Below, one piece after another: positions 12,510-18,984 of a stretch of 18,984 nt of DNA. Every line of letters starts with the position of its first letter. Positions within the stretch are counted from its first letter, which is position 1. The stretch spans positions 1-18,984 of the forward strand of contig CALAZX010000269.1 of NCBI GenBank assembly GCA_937926555.1, read 5' to 3'. Source of the DNA: an uncultured Negativicutes bacterium. GTDB lineage: Bacteria; Bacillota; Negativicutes; Acidaminococcales; Acidaminococcaceae. The notes beneath the pieces were generated by a model. It was not told the origin of the DNA and made no database searches. It was given only the letters and a program-made list of their open reading frames with translations. Both the position numbers and the translations under genes were made by a program.

Positions 12510-12534
12510 ATTTTCCCCTGTTGATTGATATAAT
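12506..12534 (+). promoter_or_regulatory. Promoter of the nadD operon
   Basis: TTGAAT (12506-12511) and a perfect TATAAT (12529-12534) are separated by 17 nt, with TGA (12526-12528) forming an extended -10. This is the best promoter match in the window. Transcription would begin near 12541, leaving a leader of about 24 nt. Confidence 0.8.
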
Positions 12535-12564
12535 GAAGAGAACTATTAAACTGGGGGGAAAGTC

Positions 12565-13206
12565 ATGTATAAACTGGCCATCATGGGCGGAACTTTCGAT
12601 CCGATTCATATGGGACACCTGCGCATGGCGGAGACTGTGCGGCAGGAGTTTGATTTTTCCCGCCTTGTGCTGCTGCCGGCCTACCGGCCGCCGCACAAAC
12701 AGCGCCGCTGCGACTTCGCCGATCCGGCTGACCGGCTGGAGATGGTGCGGCTGGCGGTGGAGGACTACCCTTATCTGACGGTGAGCGACCTGGAGTTCCA
12801 CCGGAGGGGGCTCTCCTACACCTTCGACACGGTGTGCCGGCTGGAATCCCTGTGGCCGGACTGCTCCTTCTACATGGTGATCGGAGCGGACATGGTGGAG
12901 CAGCTGCCCACCTGGTACAAGAGCCACGAGCTGCTGCAGCGGATACATTTCCTGGCTGTGGAGCGTCCCGGCTATTCCGCGGAGAAAGGTGTGCGGATGG
13001 TGGAGAAGGCTTTCGGCGGATGGGCCGCGGCCAAGATCATCCCCGCCCCCATGCCCGAGATGGACGTGTCCTCCACGGAGATACGGGCCCGGGTGCGCAA
13101 GGGGCTCTCCATCCACGGCATGGTGCCGGACGCGGTGGAGGACTATATCATAAAGCACCGGCTGTACCGCGCCTGCGATACGGCTGATTTTGACTGGAAG
13201 AGGTGA
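12565..13206 (+). CDS. nadD: Nicotinate-nucleotide adenylyltransferase
   Basis: NadD joins ATP to nicotinate mononucleotide to make deamido-NAD, the shared step of de novo and salvage NAD synthesis. The 213-residue protein has the nucleotidyltransferase motif GGTFDPIHMGHL (8-19), PAYRPPHK (38-45), the adenine-site stretch FYMVIGADMVEQLPTWY (102-118) and the second motif DVSSTEIRARV (167-177). Length and the C-terminal HGMVPDAVEDYIIKHRLY match the family. GGGGGAAAG precedes ATG 12565. A strong promoter lies 31 nt upstream. yqeK starts 4 nt after the stop, the standard Firmicutes arrangement. Confidence 0.97.
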   Translation: MYKLAIMGGTFDPIHMGHLRMAETVRQEFDFSRLVLLPAYRPPHKQRRCDFADPADRLEMVRLAVEDYPYLTVSDLEFHRRGLSYTFDTVCRLESLWPDCSFYMVIGADMVEQLPTWYKSHELLQRIHFLAVERPGYSAEKGVRMVEKAFGGWAAAKIIPAPMPEMDVSSTEIRARVRKGLSIHGMVPDAVEDYIIKHRLYRACDTADFDWKR

Positions 13207-13210
13207 CCTG

Positions 13211-13798
13211 ATGGCAACCATCAAGGAGATGAGAGATATACTGGAGGCGTCCCTGCCGAAGAAACGGTTCGGACACTCCCTGCTGGTCTACGAGACGGCG
13301 AAGAAAATGGCGGACCACCACCGGGTGGACAAGGAGAAAGTGGCCATCGGCGCGCTGCTCCACGACTGCGGACGGCAGATTCCCACGGGGCAGCTGCTGG
13401 ACAAATCCCGGGAGCTGGGTCTGGACATCGATTGGGTGGAGGAGAACCAGCCAATCCTGCTCCATGCCAAGCTGGGCGTATATTACGCCCGGGAGAAGTA
13501 TGGCGTGACGGACCTGGAGATCCTGGACGCCATCGCGCTGCACACCACCGGTGACGCGGGGATGTCGGACATCGCCAAGATCGTCTACCTGGCGGACCTG
13601 CTGGAACCCAGCCGGGATTTCCCCGGCATCGGCGACCTGCGCAAACTGGCGGAGAAAGACCTGGACCGGGCCATGCTGAAGGCCTATACCAATACCATGC
13701 GCTATCTGATGGACTACGACCTGCTGATACATCCCCGGGCCGTGGCCGGATACAATGAGATCGCGGCGCGTTACAAGAAGGAGAGCAGGAATAAATGA
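13211..13798 (+). CDS. yqeK: YqeK-type HD-domain Ap4A hydrolase
   Basis: YqeK is a symmetrical diadenosine tetraphosphate hydrolase that splits Ap4A into two ADP. The 195-residue protein shows the HD-domain metal and catalytic residues in order: His22 (RFGHSLLVYETA), His51-Asp52 (ALLHDCGRQ), His85 (ILLHAKLG), His111 (AIALHTTG) and Asp129 (VYLADLLEP). The HTTG and LEPSRDFPG motifs are typical of this family. ATG 13211 is chosen over the in-frame TTG at 13190 because AGAGGTGA lies just before it and it starts 4 nt after nadD. Its last codons overlap the LCP gene by 4 nt (ATGA), indicating translational coupling. Confidence 0.93.
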   Translation: MATIKEMRDILEASLPKKRFGHSLLVYETAKKMADHHRVDKEKVAIGALLHDCGRQIPTGQLLDKSRELGLDIDWVEENQPILLHAKLGVYYAREKYGVTDLEILDAIALHTTGDAGMSDIAKIVYLADLLEPSRDFPGIGDLRKLAEKDLDRAMLKAYTNTMRYLMDYDLLIHPRAVAGYNEIAARYKKESRNK

Positions 13799-15057
13799 AT
13801 TCTGATAACAAAAGACGTGACCTGCGGCGGGACCAACGACCGAAACGGAGAGTCCGCCGCAAGATACGGTGGGGAAGGGTCTTCCTGCTCCTCATCTTCC
13901 TGGCGGTGCTTCTGACCACCGCTTTCTGGGGCGCGGTATGGATGTACAACAATGTGATCCATCCGCCGAAGACCCCCACGGTGGCCGCAGATTCCAAGAT
14001 CGGTACCGATGCCAAGCTGAACAAGCGCATCAATGTGCTGCTGCTGGGTATCGATGACGGCGACAGCGAGGCCCAGGAGTCCGAGCCCAAACGCTCCGAC
14101 GCCATGATTGTGGCCAGCTTCGACCCGGAGAACAACAAAGTGTCCCTGATCTCACTGCCCCGTGACACCATGGTGCGGCTGCCCGGACACAAGGGCTACG
14201 AGAAGATCAACGCGGCTTACGCCAACGGCGGTGTGGCCATGGCCAAGCAGACCGTGGCGAACCTGCTGCGCATCCCCATCCACTATTACGCCAAGCTGGA
14301 CTGGAAAGGCTTCATCGAAGTGGTGGACCTGCTGGGCGGCGTGGACCTGTATGTGGACAAGGACATGTACTACGAGGATCCCTATGCGGACCTGACCATT
14401 GATATCAAGCACGGCTACCAGCACCTGGACGGCCACAAGAGCGGTCAGTATGTCCGCTTCCGCAAGGACGAGCTGGGTGATATCGGCCGCGTGCAGCGGC
14501 AGCTGAAGTTCATGAAGGCCCTGGGGCTGCAGTTCTTCTCCCTGGAGAACATCACCAAGATCCCCCAGATCCTGGCCACCATCAACCATCACGTGGAGAC
14601 GGATATGACCACCGTGACCCTGCTGAAGGCGGCACGGAGCTTCAACATCCTGTCGGACAACAACATCCATTCCGTCATGCTCTACGGCGATTTCTACGAC
14701 TCGCCCACCAGCGGCATCAGCTACTGGAAGACCGACCGGAAGGATATCGAGAAGACCCTGGACGAGGCGGAGATCCCCTACATGAGCGCCGAGGAGGACC
14801 CGGACGCCGAGGATCCGGTGAGCGGCATGGACGAGCTGCCTCCTTCCACCAACACGGAGGAAGGCAAGCGGGAAGCCATCAAGAAAGAGCTGGAGGCCCG
14901 CAAGGCCCGTGAGGCTACCGCGCTGAACAAAGAAGTGGACGAGGACGGCAAGTCTGACAGAGACAGCGGCAAAAAAGCCGTGAAGAAGTCCGAGCGGCCC
15001 AAGAAGGACCGTGGCGCCGACCTGGGCAATGTGCCCCGTCCGGTGAAGAAACAGTGA
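13795..15057 (+). CDS. LytR-CpsA-Psr (LCP) family cell-wall ligase
   Basis: LCP proteins transfer undecaprenyl-linked glycopolymers onto peptidoglycan on the outer face of the inner membrane. The 420-residue chain has a basic cytoplasmic N-terminus (1-27), a membrane helix (about 28-50, GRVFLLLIFLAVLLTTAFWG), and the LCP domain (about 75-300). Key segments are NVLLLGIDDGD (80-90), RSDAMIVASFDPENNKVSLISLPRDTMV (100-127), KINAAYANGG (137-146), LLGGVDLYVD and YVRFRKDELGDIGRVQRQ (219-236), with the conserved Arg and Asp residues present. The last 90 residues are a highly charged, probably disordered tail (Glu/Asp-rich then Lys-rich), longer than in many relatives. It overlaps yqeK by 4 nt and is 158 nt upstream of rsfS. 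Its polymer substrate in a diderm Firmicute is not obvious. Confidence 0.93.
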   Translation: MNSDNKRRDLRRDQRPKRRVRRKIRWGRVFLLLIFLAVLLTTAFWGAVWMYNNVIHPPKTPTVAADSKIGTDAKLNKRINVLLLGIDDGDSEAQESEPKRSDAMIVASFDPENNKVSLISLPRDTMVRLPGHKGYEKINAAYANGGVAMAKQTVANLLRIPIHYYAKLDWKGFIEVVDLLGGVDLYVDKDMYYEDPYADLTIDIKHGYQHLDGHKSGQYVRFRKDELGDIGRVQRQLKFMKALGLQFFSLENITKIPQILATINHHVETDMTTVTLLKAARSFNILSDNNIHSVMLYGDFYDSPTSGISYWKTDRKDIEKTLDEAEIPYMSAEEDPDAEDPVSGMDELPPSTNTEEGKREAIKKELEARKAREATALNKEVDEDGKSDRDSGKKAVKKSERPKKDRGADLGNVPRPVKKQ

Positions 15058-15159
15058 CCGGAAGAGTCCTGCGTGACGCCGCGCCGGCGTGAACCTGCGG
15101 AAAACGGAGAAATCCGGAGAGATTGCGGGTGAAACGGCGTAAAAGAGGAAACAAGGCGT

Positions 15160-15219
15160 ATGACGCCATCAAATAAGAGATACGAGAGAAGTTTGAGAAG
15201 GAGGTTGTTCATTTTATGA
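15160..15219 (+). CDS. Possible 19-residue leader peptide coupled to rsfS
   Basis: A short frame starts at ATG 15160 and ends at TGA 15217-15219, overlapping the rsfS ATG (15216) as ATGA. GAGGA (15145-15149) lies 10 nt upstream. The peptide is basic (MTPSNKRYERSLRRRLFIL), and its five Arg codons are all AGA or AGG, which are uncommon in neighbouring genes. Two of them, however, lie in the rsfS Shine-Dalgarno (AAGGAGG, 15198-15204), so coding may be accidental. A small hairpin GGCGT/ACGCC overlaps its start. Confidence 0.25.
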   Translation: MTPSNKRYERSLRRRLFIL

Positions 15220-15581
15220 CAATGAATGCCAGAGAACTGGCGCAGAAGGCTGCTTCTGTCGCCGATGCGAAAAAAGCCGAGGATGTCCTGATCCTGAATG
15301 TTCAGGGACTGTCCTTCATCACCGATTATTTTGTCATCGCCAGCGCGAAAAACTCCGCCCTGGTGAAGGCTATCGCCGACGAGCTGGAGAACAAGCTGGG
15401 AGAGGCCGGGGTGCCCTGCTCCCATAAGGAAGGTTACAGCGACGCCCGCTGGATCCTGATGGATTTCGGCGACGTGGTGGCCCATATCTTCCTGGAATCC
15501 GAGCGTGATTTCTATAACCTGGAACAGCTGTGGGCCGATGCACCCAGCGAGACTTTCAAGGGGACTGAAGATGGAGAATGA
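15216..15581 (+). CDS. rsfS: Ribosomal silencing factor RsfS
   Basis: RsfS binds ribosomal protein uL14 on the 50S subunit and blocks subunit joining when nutrients are scarce. The 121-residue protein has the family core ITDYFVIASAKNSALVKAIADEL (35-57), the GVPCSHKEGYSDARWILMDFGDVVAHIF stretch (65-92) and ESERDFYNLEQLW (94-106). AAGGAGG (15198-15204) lies 11 nt before ATG 15216; the second Met at 15222 is an alternative start. It follows the LCP gene after 158 nt with no visible promoter or terminator, so is probably part of the nadD operon. Its end overlaps the next gene by 11 nt. Confidence 0.95.
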   Translation: MTMNARELAQKAASVADAKKAEDVLILNVQGLSFITDYFVIASAKNSALVKAIADELENKLGEAGVPCSHKEGYSDARWILMDFGDVVAHIFLESERDFYNLEQLWADAPSETFKGTEDGE

Positions 15582-16449
15582 GACTACTGTAATGAAATAC
15601 CGTGCCGGCGACGTGGTGACCCTGAAAGCCGTCCGCGTGACGGATATGGGCGCCTTCCTGGATGCGGGGACCGGCAACACATCCGATGACATCCTGCTGC
15701 ACAAGCAGCAGCAGACCCGCCCGGTGCGGGAAGGGGACGAGGTGGAGGTATACCTGTACCTGGACCCCCGGAAGCGGCTCACCGCCAGCATGAACCTGCC
15801 CAAGATGAAGGAAGGGCAGCTGGGCTACGCCAAAGTCCTCAGTGTCACCAAGGACGGCGGCTTCGTGGACATCGGCGCCGAGCGCGGCGTGTTCCTGCCC
15901 TACACCGAGATGCTGGGCCGGGTGAACCCGGGACAGACCGTATGGATCAAACTGTACCGCGACAAGACCGGCCGTCCGGCCGTGACCATGAAGGTGGACA
16001 AGGACCTGGCCCGCGCGGCCAAACCCGCCACCGACGTGAAGGTGGGCGACACCATCACCGGTACGGTGTACAATATCACCAAAGAGGGCTTCTTCATCTT
16101 CACGCCGGAGCGCTATATCGCGTTCCTGCACCGAAGCGAGCTGGACAGCCCCAAGCGCTTCATCAGCTTCGGCGAGGCGCTCACCGCCCGCGTGACCTTC
16201 GTCCGCGAGGAGGACGGCCATCTGGACGTGTCCCTGCGGAAGCAGAAGGAGCATGCCCTGGTGGATGATTCCGAGAATATCTTCAACATGCTGCAGGAGC
16301 GCGGCAAGATGCCTTACTGCGACTCCACCCCGGCACCGATCATCAAGCAGAAGTTCGGCATCTCCAAGGCCGCTTTCAAGCGCGCCCTGGGCCGGCTGAT
16401 GAAAGAGGGGAAGGTCTACCAGGAGGACGGCTGGACCATCCTGAAGTAA
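15571..16449 (+). CDS. cvfB: S1-domain RNA-binding protein, CvfB/YitL type
   Basis: The 292-residue protein has three S1-like OB folds (about 10-75, 80-141, 157-223) and a C-terminal winged-helix module (about 235-292; PIIKQKFGISKAAFKRALGRLMKEGKVYQEDGW). This order is diagnostic of the CvfB/YitL family, RNA-binding proteins that affect virulence gene expression in staphylococci. Recognisable stretches are VTDMGAFLDAG (23-33), DILLHKQQQ (40-48), VTKDGGFVDIGAERGVFLPYTEM (92-114) and ITKEGFFIFTPERYIAFLHRSEL (169-191). ATG 15571 is chosen because AGGGGA lies about 6 nt upstream and it gives an 11-nt overlap with rsfS; ATG 15592 is an alternative. The gene symbol is by family resemblance. The operon ends at the terminator at 16518-16551. 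Confidence 0.88.
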   Translation: MENETTVMKYRAGDVVTLKAVRVTDMGAFLDAGTGNTSDDILLHKQQQTRPVREGDEVEVYLYLDPRKRLTASMNLPKMKEGQLGYAKVLSVTKDGGFVDIGAERGVFLPYTEMLGRVNPGQTVWIKLYRDKTGRPAVTMKVDKDLARAAKPATDVKVGDTITGTVYNITKEGFFIFTPERYIAFLHRSELDSPKRFISFGEALTARVTFVREEDGHLDVSLRKQKEHALVDDSENIFNMLQERGKMPYCDSTPAPIIKQKFGISKAAFKRALGRLMKEGKVYQEDGWTILK

Positions 16450-16517
16450 GACGGGCATGCAAAACCGGGCATGACAGAACAGGTATCATGAAACCGGCAT
16501 CATGAAATAAGCATAAT

Positions 16518-16551
16518 AAAACGGCAGACGCGTAGGCGCCTGCCGTTTTTT
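16518..16551. terminator. Bidirectional intrinsic terminator between convergent genes
   Basis: AAAACGGCAG (16518-16527) and CTGCCGTTTT (16540-16549) form a perfect 10-bp stem around a 12-nt loop, with six T residues on the plus strand (16546-16551) and matching A residues on the left for the minus strand. It ends both the nadD-to-cvfB operon and the kinase/regulator operon on the opposite strand. Confidence 0.9.
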
Positions 16552-16622
16552 GCTGTCTGTAATATGTTCTTGTGCCGTTCCGGATTTACCGTTGTCAGTC
16601 TTGCGGTATGAGTCTGCCGCAG

Positions 16623-17534
16623 TTACAGCTGGATGTTCTCCAGAATCTGCTCGGCCTGGATGATCTCCTCCATGCTCTTGAGGATTTCCTTGTTGTACTT
16701 GTTGGGGATGGCCTCCCGCTTCATGATGGAGATGGCCAGCTCCTTGTCCAGGTTGTTCTCCTTCAGCAGCTTCACGTAGCGGCTGACGATGAGGGCCAGC
16801 TCCGCGGCGGGCTGGCATTTACGCTCGGCCAGGGTTGCCCGGAGGCCGTCCCGCTCCTCGGGAGCGGAGGTGAGGAACTGGAGCACCGGCTCCAGCCAGT
16901 AGCACATGGTCAGGTCGTGGAGTGCGGTGAAGATGTGGTCCGGGTCCAGGTGGTAGCGGTCCACGATCTCCACGATGGGGACCATCATGGAGGCGATGCG
17001 GGCCTGCTCCGAGGAGTGGCGGGACCAGTTCAGGCTCTCCAGCACTTTGTCGCAGTAGATCTGTTCCTGGGTGGGAAGCTCGGTGACCGCGTTGTCCGGC
17101 AGGATGAGCATCATCTTCTGGAGGAAGGAGGCCACGTTGCAGCGCTGCTCCATGGTGTCGTAGATCCGCTTGTCCTCGATGAGCTTGTTCATGATGGCGT
17201 GGACCTCGTCGTAGTTGATGGGTTTCACCAGGAAGTTGTCTGCCCCCACCTTGTAGCCGTGGATGCGGCTCTCGGTGTCCGCCAGGGCCGTCATCATGAC
17301 GATGGCGATGTTGCGGGTGGCGGGGTCCTTCTTCAGCTGGCTGCACACCTCGTAGCCGCTGAAACCGGGGAGCATAATGTCCAGCAGGATGATGTCCGGG
17401 CGCTGTGTCCGGGCGGAGTCCAGTCCCTCCATGCCCTCCACTGCCAGGAGCACCTCGTGTCCCCAGCTCTCCAGCACGTCTTTGAGCATGCTGTTCAGTT
17501 GTTCGTTGTCGTCCACTACCAGGATTTTAGCCAT
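16623..17534 (-). CDS. Response regulator: receiver plus uncharacterised helical (HD-GYP-like?) domain
   Basis: The first 120 of 303 residues are a complete receiver: MAKILVVDDNE (acidic pair Asp8-Asp9), phospho-acceptor Asp52 in LLDIMLPGFSG, Thr82 in VMMTAL and Lys104 in FLVKPINYDE. After a helical linker (120-150) comes a domain of about 150 residues that I do not recognise with certainty. It contains ALHDLTM (204-210), resembling the HD motif of HD-GYP phosphodiesterases. It also contains ALIVSRYVKLLKENNLDKELAI (247-268), resembling their C-terminal helices. The GYP loop and most other metal ligands are absent. There is no DNA-binding domain. The preferred start, ATG at 17534, overlaps the kinase gene by 8 nt; ATG 17546 (MRTS) is an alternative but has AGAGGA directly adjacent. 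It is surely the partner of the upstream kinase. Confidence 0.88.
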   Translation of the reverse strand: MAKILVVDDNEQLNSMLKDVLESWGHEVLLAVEGMEGLDSARTQRPDIILLDIMLPGFSGYEVCSQLKKDPATRNIAIVMMTALADTESRIHGYKVGADNFLVKPINYDEVHAIMNKLIEDKRIYDTMEQRCNVASFLQKMMLILPDNAVTELPTQEQIYCDKVLESLNWSRHSSEQARIASMMVPIVEIVDRYHLDPDHIFTALHDLTMCYWLEPVLQFLTSAPEERDGLRATLAERKCQPAAELALIVSRYVKLLKENNLDKELAISIMKREAIPNKYNKEILKSMEEIIQAEQILENIQL

Positions 17535-18984
17535 GGATGTTCTCATTCCTCTCTGTACCGTTTTCCGCGGGCTCCAGGGGGAGAGTGAAGAGAATCTCCG
17601 TGCCTTTGCCCAGTTCGCTTTTCAAAAAGACGTTGCCGCCCATGAGGTTCACCAGTTTCTTCACGATGGGAAGTCCCAGACCGGTGCCGGCGTATTTTTT
17701 CGTCAGGGGGTTGTCCGCCTGCTCGAACTCGTTGAAGACCCGGGCCTGGTTCTCCGGCGAGATGCCGATGCCCCGGTCTTTCACGATGATCTCCGCCTGC
17801 CCGTCACGCCGGAACACGGAGATGGTCACCGTGCTGTCGGGGTGGGAGAACTTCAGCGCGTTGGAGAGCAGATTGTAGATGATCTGCTTCAGCATCTGCG
17901 CGTCGGCGGTGATGATGAAATCGGCCGGGTCGTACTCCGTCTCGATGGCTATGTTGTCGTCCGGACGGAAACTGTGCATTTCCCGGACGGTGCTCTCGAT
18001 GCTGTCCCGGATGGAGAAGGTGGAGTAGTTGACCAGCTTGCGCCCGGAGTTGAGCCGGGACAGGTCCAGCAGGTCGTTGATCAGCGCCAGCAGGTGGTTG
18101 CCGCATTCGTAGGCGTTGTTCACGTACTTGTACTGCTTCTCGTTCAGGGTGCCGCAGTAATTCCCCTTGAGGAAATCACAGGCGTTGATGATGACACATA
18201 GCGGCGTCCGCAGCTCGTGGGTGATGTTGGAGAGGAAACGGGACTTGGTGTCGTCCAGCTGCTTCATCTCCTCGATGGCCGCCCGGAGGTCCTTGGTGCG
18301 GTGCTGCACCAGCTGCTCCAGCTGCTCCTGGTTGTGACGGAGCTGCGCCGCCATCAGCTGCGCCAGGGGCGCGAAGACCAGGAAGCAGAGACCACCGATC
18401 ATCAGGGTCAGCTTCCGGTTGTCCTCGATGATGTTGGAGAAATGCTCCTCCGGCAGACCGTAGCTGATGTAGCCCACCACATGGTCGTCGTAGTTCTTGA
18501 TGGGCTGGTCGATGAACAGGTAAGTCTTCCCCTGGAGCTCCAGATGGCCGTAATAGCTGCCGTCGGGCTGGGGTCTGGCGTCCATGATGTGCTCCGCCCG
18601 TGTCCCCACCATCCAGCTCCGGTCCTCGCCCTGGGTGGACTGGGTGGAGACGCGGATGCCGTTCACCGTCAGCACCAGGAAACCGTCGGTGCTGCGGGAG
18701 CGCACGTAGTTGGGGAAGTAGTAGTCGCTGTTGCAGATGCCGATGAGGACGATGCTGCCCAGGACACGGCCCTGGTGATGATTGTCGAAGATGGGCACCA
18801 GGGTGATCTCGCAGAGAGCCTGCTGGAGGAAAGCGTGGCTGTTCTCGCCCAGCTTGTTCTTCAGCGCCACGGAGAACTCCTTGTACTCCTTGCTGTCCGG
18901 TGCGAACAGGTCGCTGAGGGGGATGGTCTCCGTGGAGGTGATGGGGCTGTTCATGAGGATGGCGTCCCGGTTCAGGACCACCAG
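17527..18984 (-). CDS. Sensor histidine kinase with Cache-type extracytoplasmic domain, 5' end cut by window
   Basis: The open frame runs to the window edge and its first codons already lie inside the sensor domain (LNRDAILMNSPITSTETIPL), so the N-terminal membrane helix is missing. The sensor contains LGSIVLIGICNSDYYFPNYV, VNGIRVSTQSTQGEDRSWMVGTRAEHIM, GSYYGHLELQGKTYLFIDQPIKNYDDHVVGYISYGLPEE, the pattern of Cache_3-Cache_2 type domains that bind small organic ligands. A membrane helix (LMIGGLCFLVFAPLAQLMA) and a coiled coil precede the HisKA motif FLSNITHELRTPL (His codon 18217-18219 on the plus coordinates). The ATPase domain shows NLLSNALKFS, DRGIGIS, VFNEFEQ and GTGLGLPIVKKLV. There is no attached receiver. 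The stop overlaps the regulator start (ATGGCTAA), so the pair is co-translated. Confidence 0.92.
   Translation of the reverse strand: MVVLNRDAILMNSPITSTETIPLSDLFAPDSKEYKEFSVALKNKLGENSHAFLQQALCEITLVPIFDNHHQGRVLGSIVLIGICNSDYYFPNYVRSRSTDGFLVLTVNGIRVSTQSTQGEDRSWMVGTRAEHIMDARPQPDGSYYGHLELQGKTYLFIDQPIKNYDDHVVGYISYGLPEEHFSNIIEDNRKLTLMIGGLCFLVFAPLAQLMAAQLRHNQEQLEQLVQHRTKDLRAAIEEMKQLDDTKSRFLSNITHELRTPLCVIINACDFLKGNYCGTLNEKQYKYVNNAYECGNHLLALINDLLDLSRLNSGRKLVNYSTFSIRDSIESTVREMHSFRPDDNIAIETEYDPADFIITADAQMLKQIIYNLLSNALKFSHPDSTVTISVFRRDGQAEIIVKDRGIGISPENQARVFNEFEQADNPLTKKYAGTGLGLPIVKKLVNLMGGNVFLKSELGKGTEILFTLPLEPAENGTERNENIHG

Overview
This GC-rich window looks like chromosomal DNA from a low-G+C-phylum relative that itself has high GC, most likely a Negativicutes-type (diderm Firmicutes) anaerobe. 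Three things suggest this: the obgE-proB-proA and nadD-yqeK-LCP-rsfS-cvfB blocks typical of Firmicutes, AGGAGG-type ribosome binding sites, and a periplasmic-adaptor export operon. The assignment is inference; no rRNA or tRNA gene is present to fix the taxonomy, and no transposase, phage gene or CRISPR array was found.

Layout, left to right. (1) 137-1930: a gamma-glutamyltransferase gene broken by an in-frame TAG. An 82 % identical 79-bp segment is repeated on both sides of the break, and the distal fragment has its own good Shine-Dalgarno. (2) 2055-2615: a small SGNH/GDSL hydrolase followed by a strong terminator. (3) 2733-3228: a non-coding stretch ending in a promoter. (4) 3229-3939: a LytTR DNA-binding regulator whose receiver-like N-terminus has Glu where the phospho-acceptor Asp should be. 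(5) 4159-7990: obgE, preceded by an extended -10 promoter and a long leader stem-loop. It is followed by proB and proA (first two steps of proline synthesis), with an attenuator-like hairpin between obgE and proB. (6) 8147-8959: a tyrosine-phosphatase-family protein with its own terminator. (7) 9161-12284: a three-gene MacA/MacB-like export system (adaptor, ATPase, permease) preceded by three short repeats in helical register. (8) 12330-12509: a 59-residue single-pass membrane protein. (9) 12565-16449: nadD, yqeK, an LCP (LytR-CpsA-Psr) cell-wall protein, rsfS and an S1-domain protein of the CvfB type, closed by a bidirectional terminator. (10) On the minus strand, 16623-18984: a Cache-sensor hybrid-free histidine kinase (cut by the window edge) and an overlapping response regulator with an unusual C-terminal domain.

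Functionally most of the window is housekeeping: ribosome maturation and silencing (ObgE, RsfS), NAD synthesis (NadD), Ap4A turnover (YqeK), proline synthesis (ProB, ProA) and cell-wall polymer attachment (LCP). Around it are an exporter and two regulatory modules. The most interesting material is the broken ggt, the structured leaders before obgE and proB, the operator-like repeats before the exporter, the unrecognised small membrane gene, and the two atypical signalling proteins.
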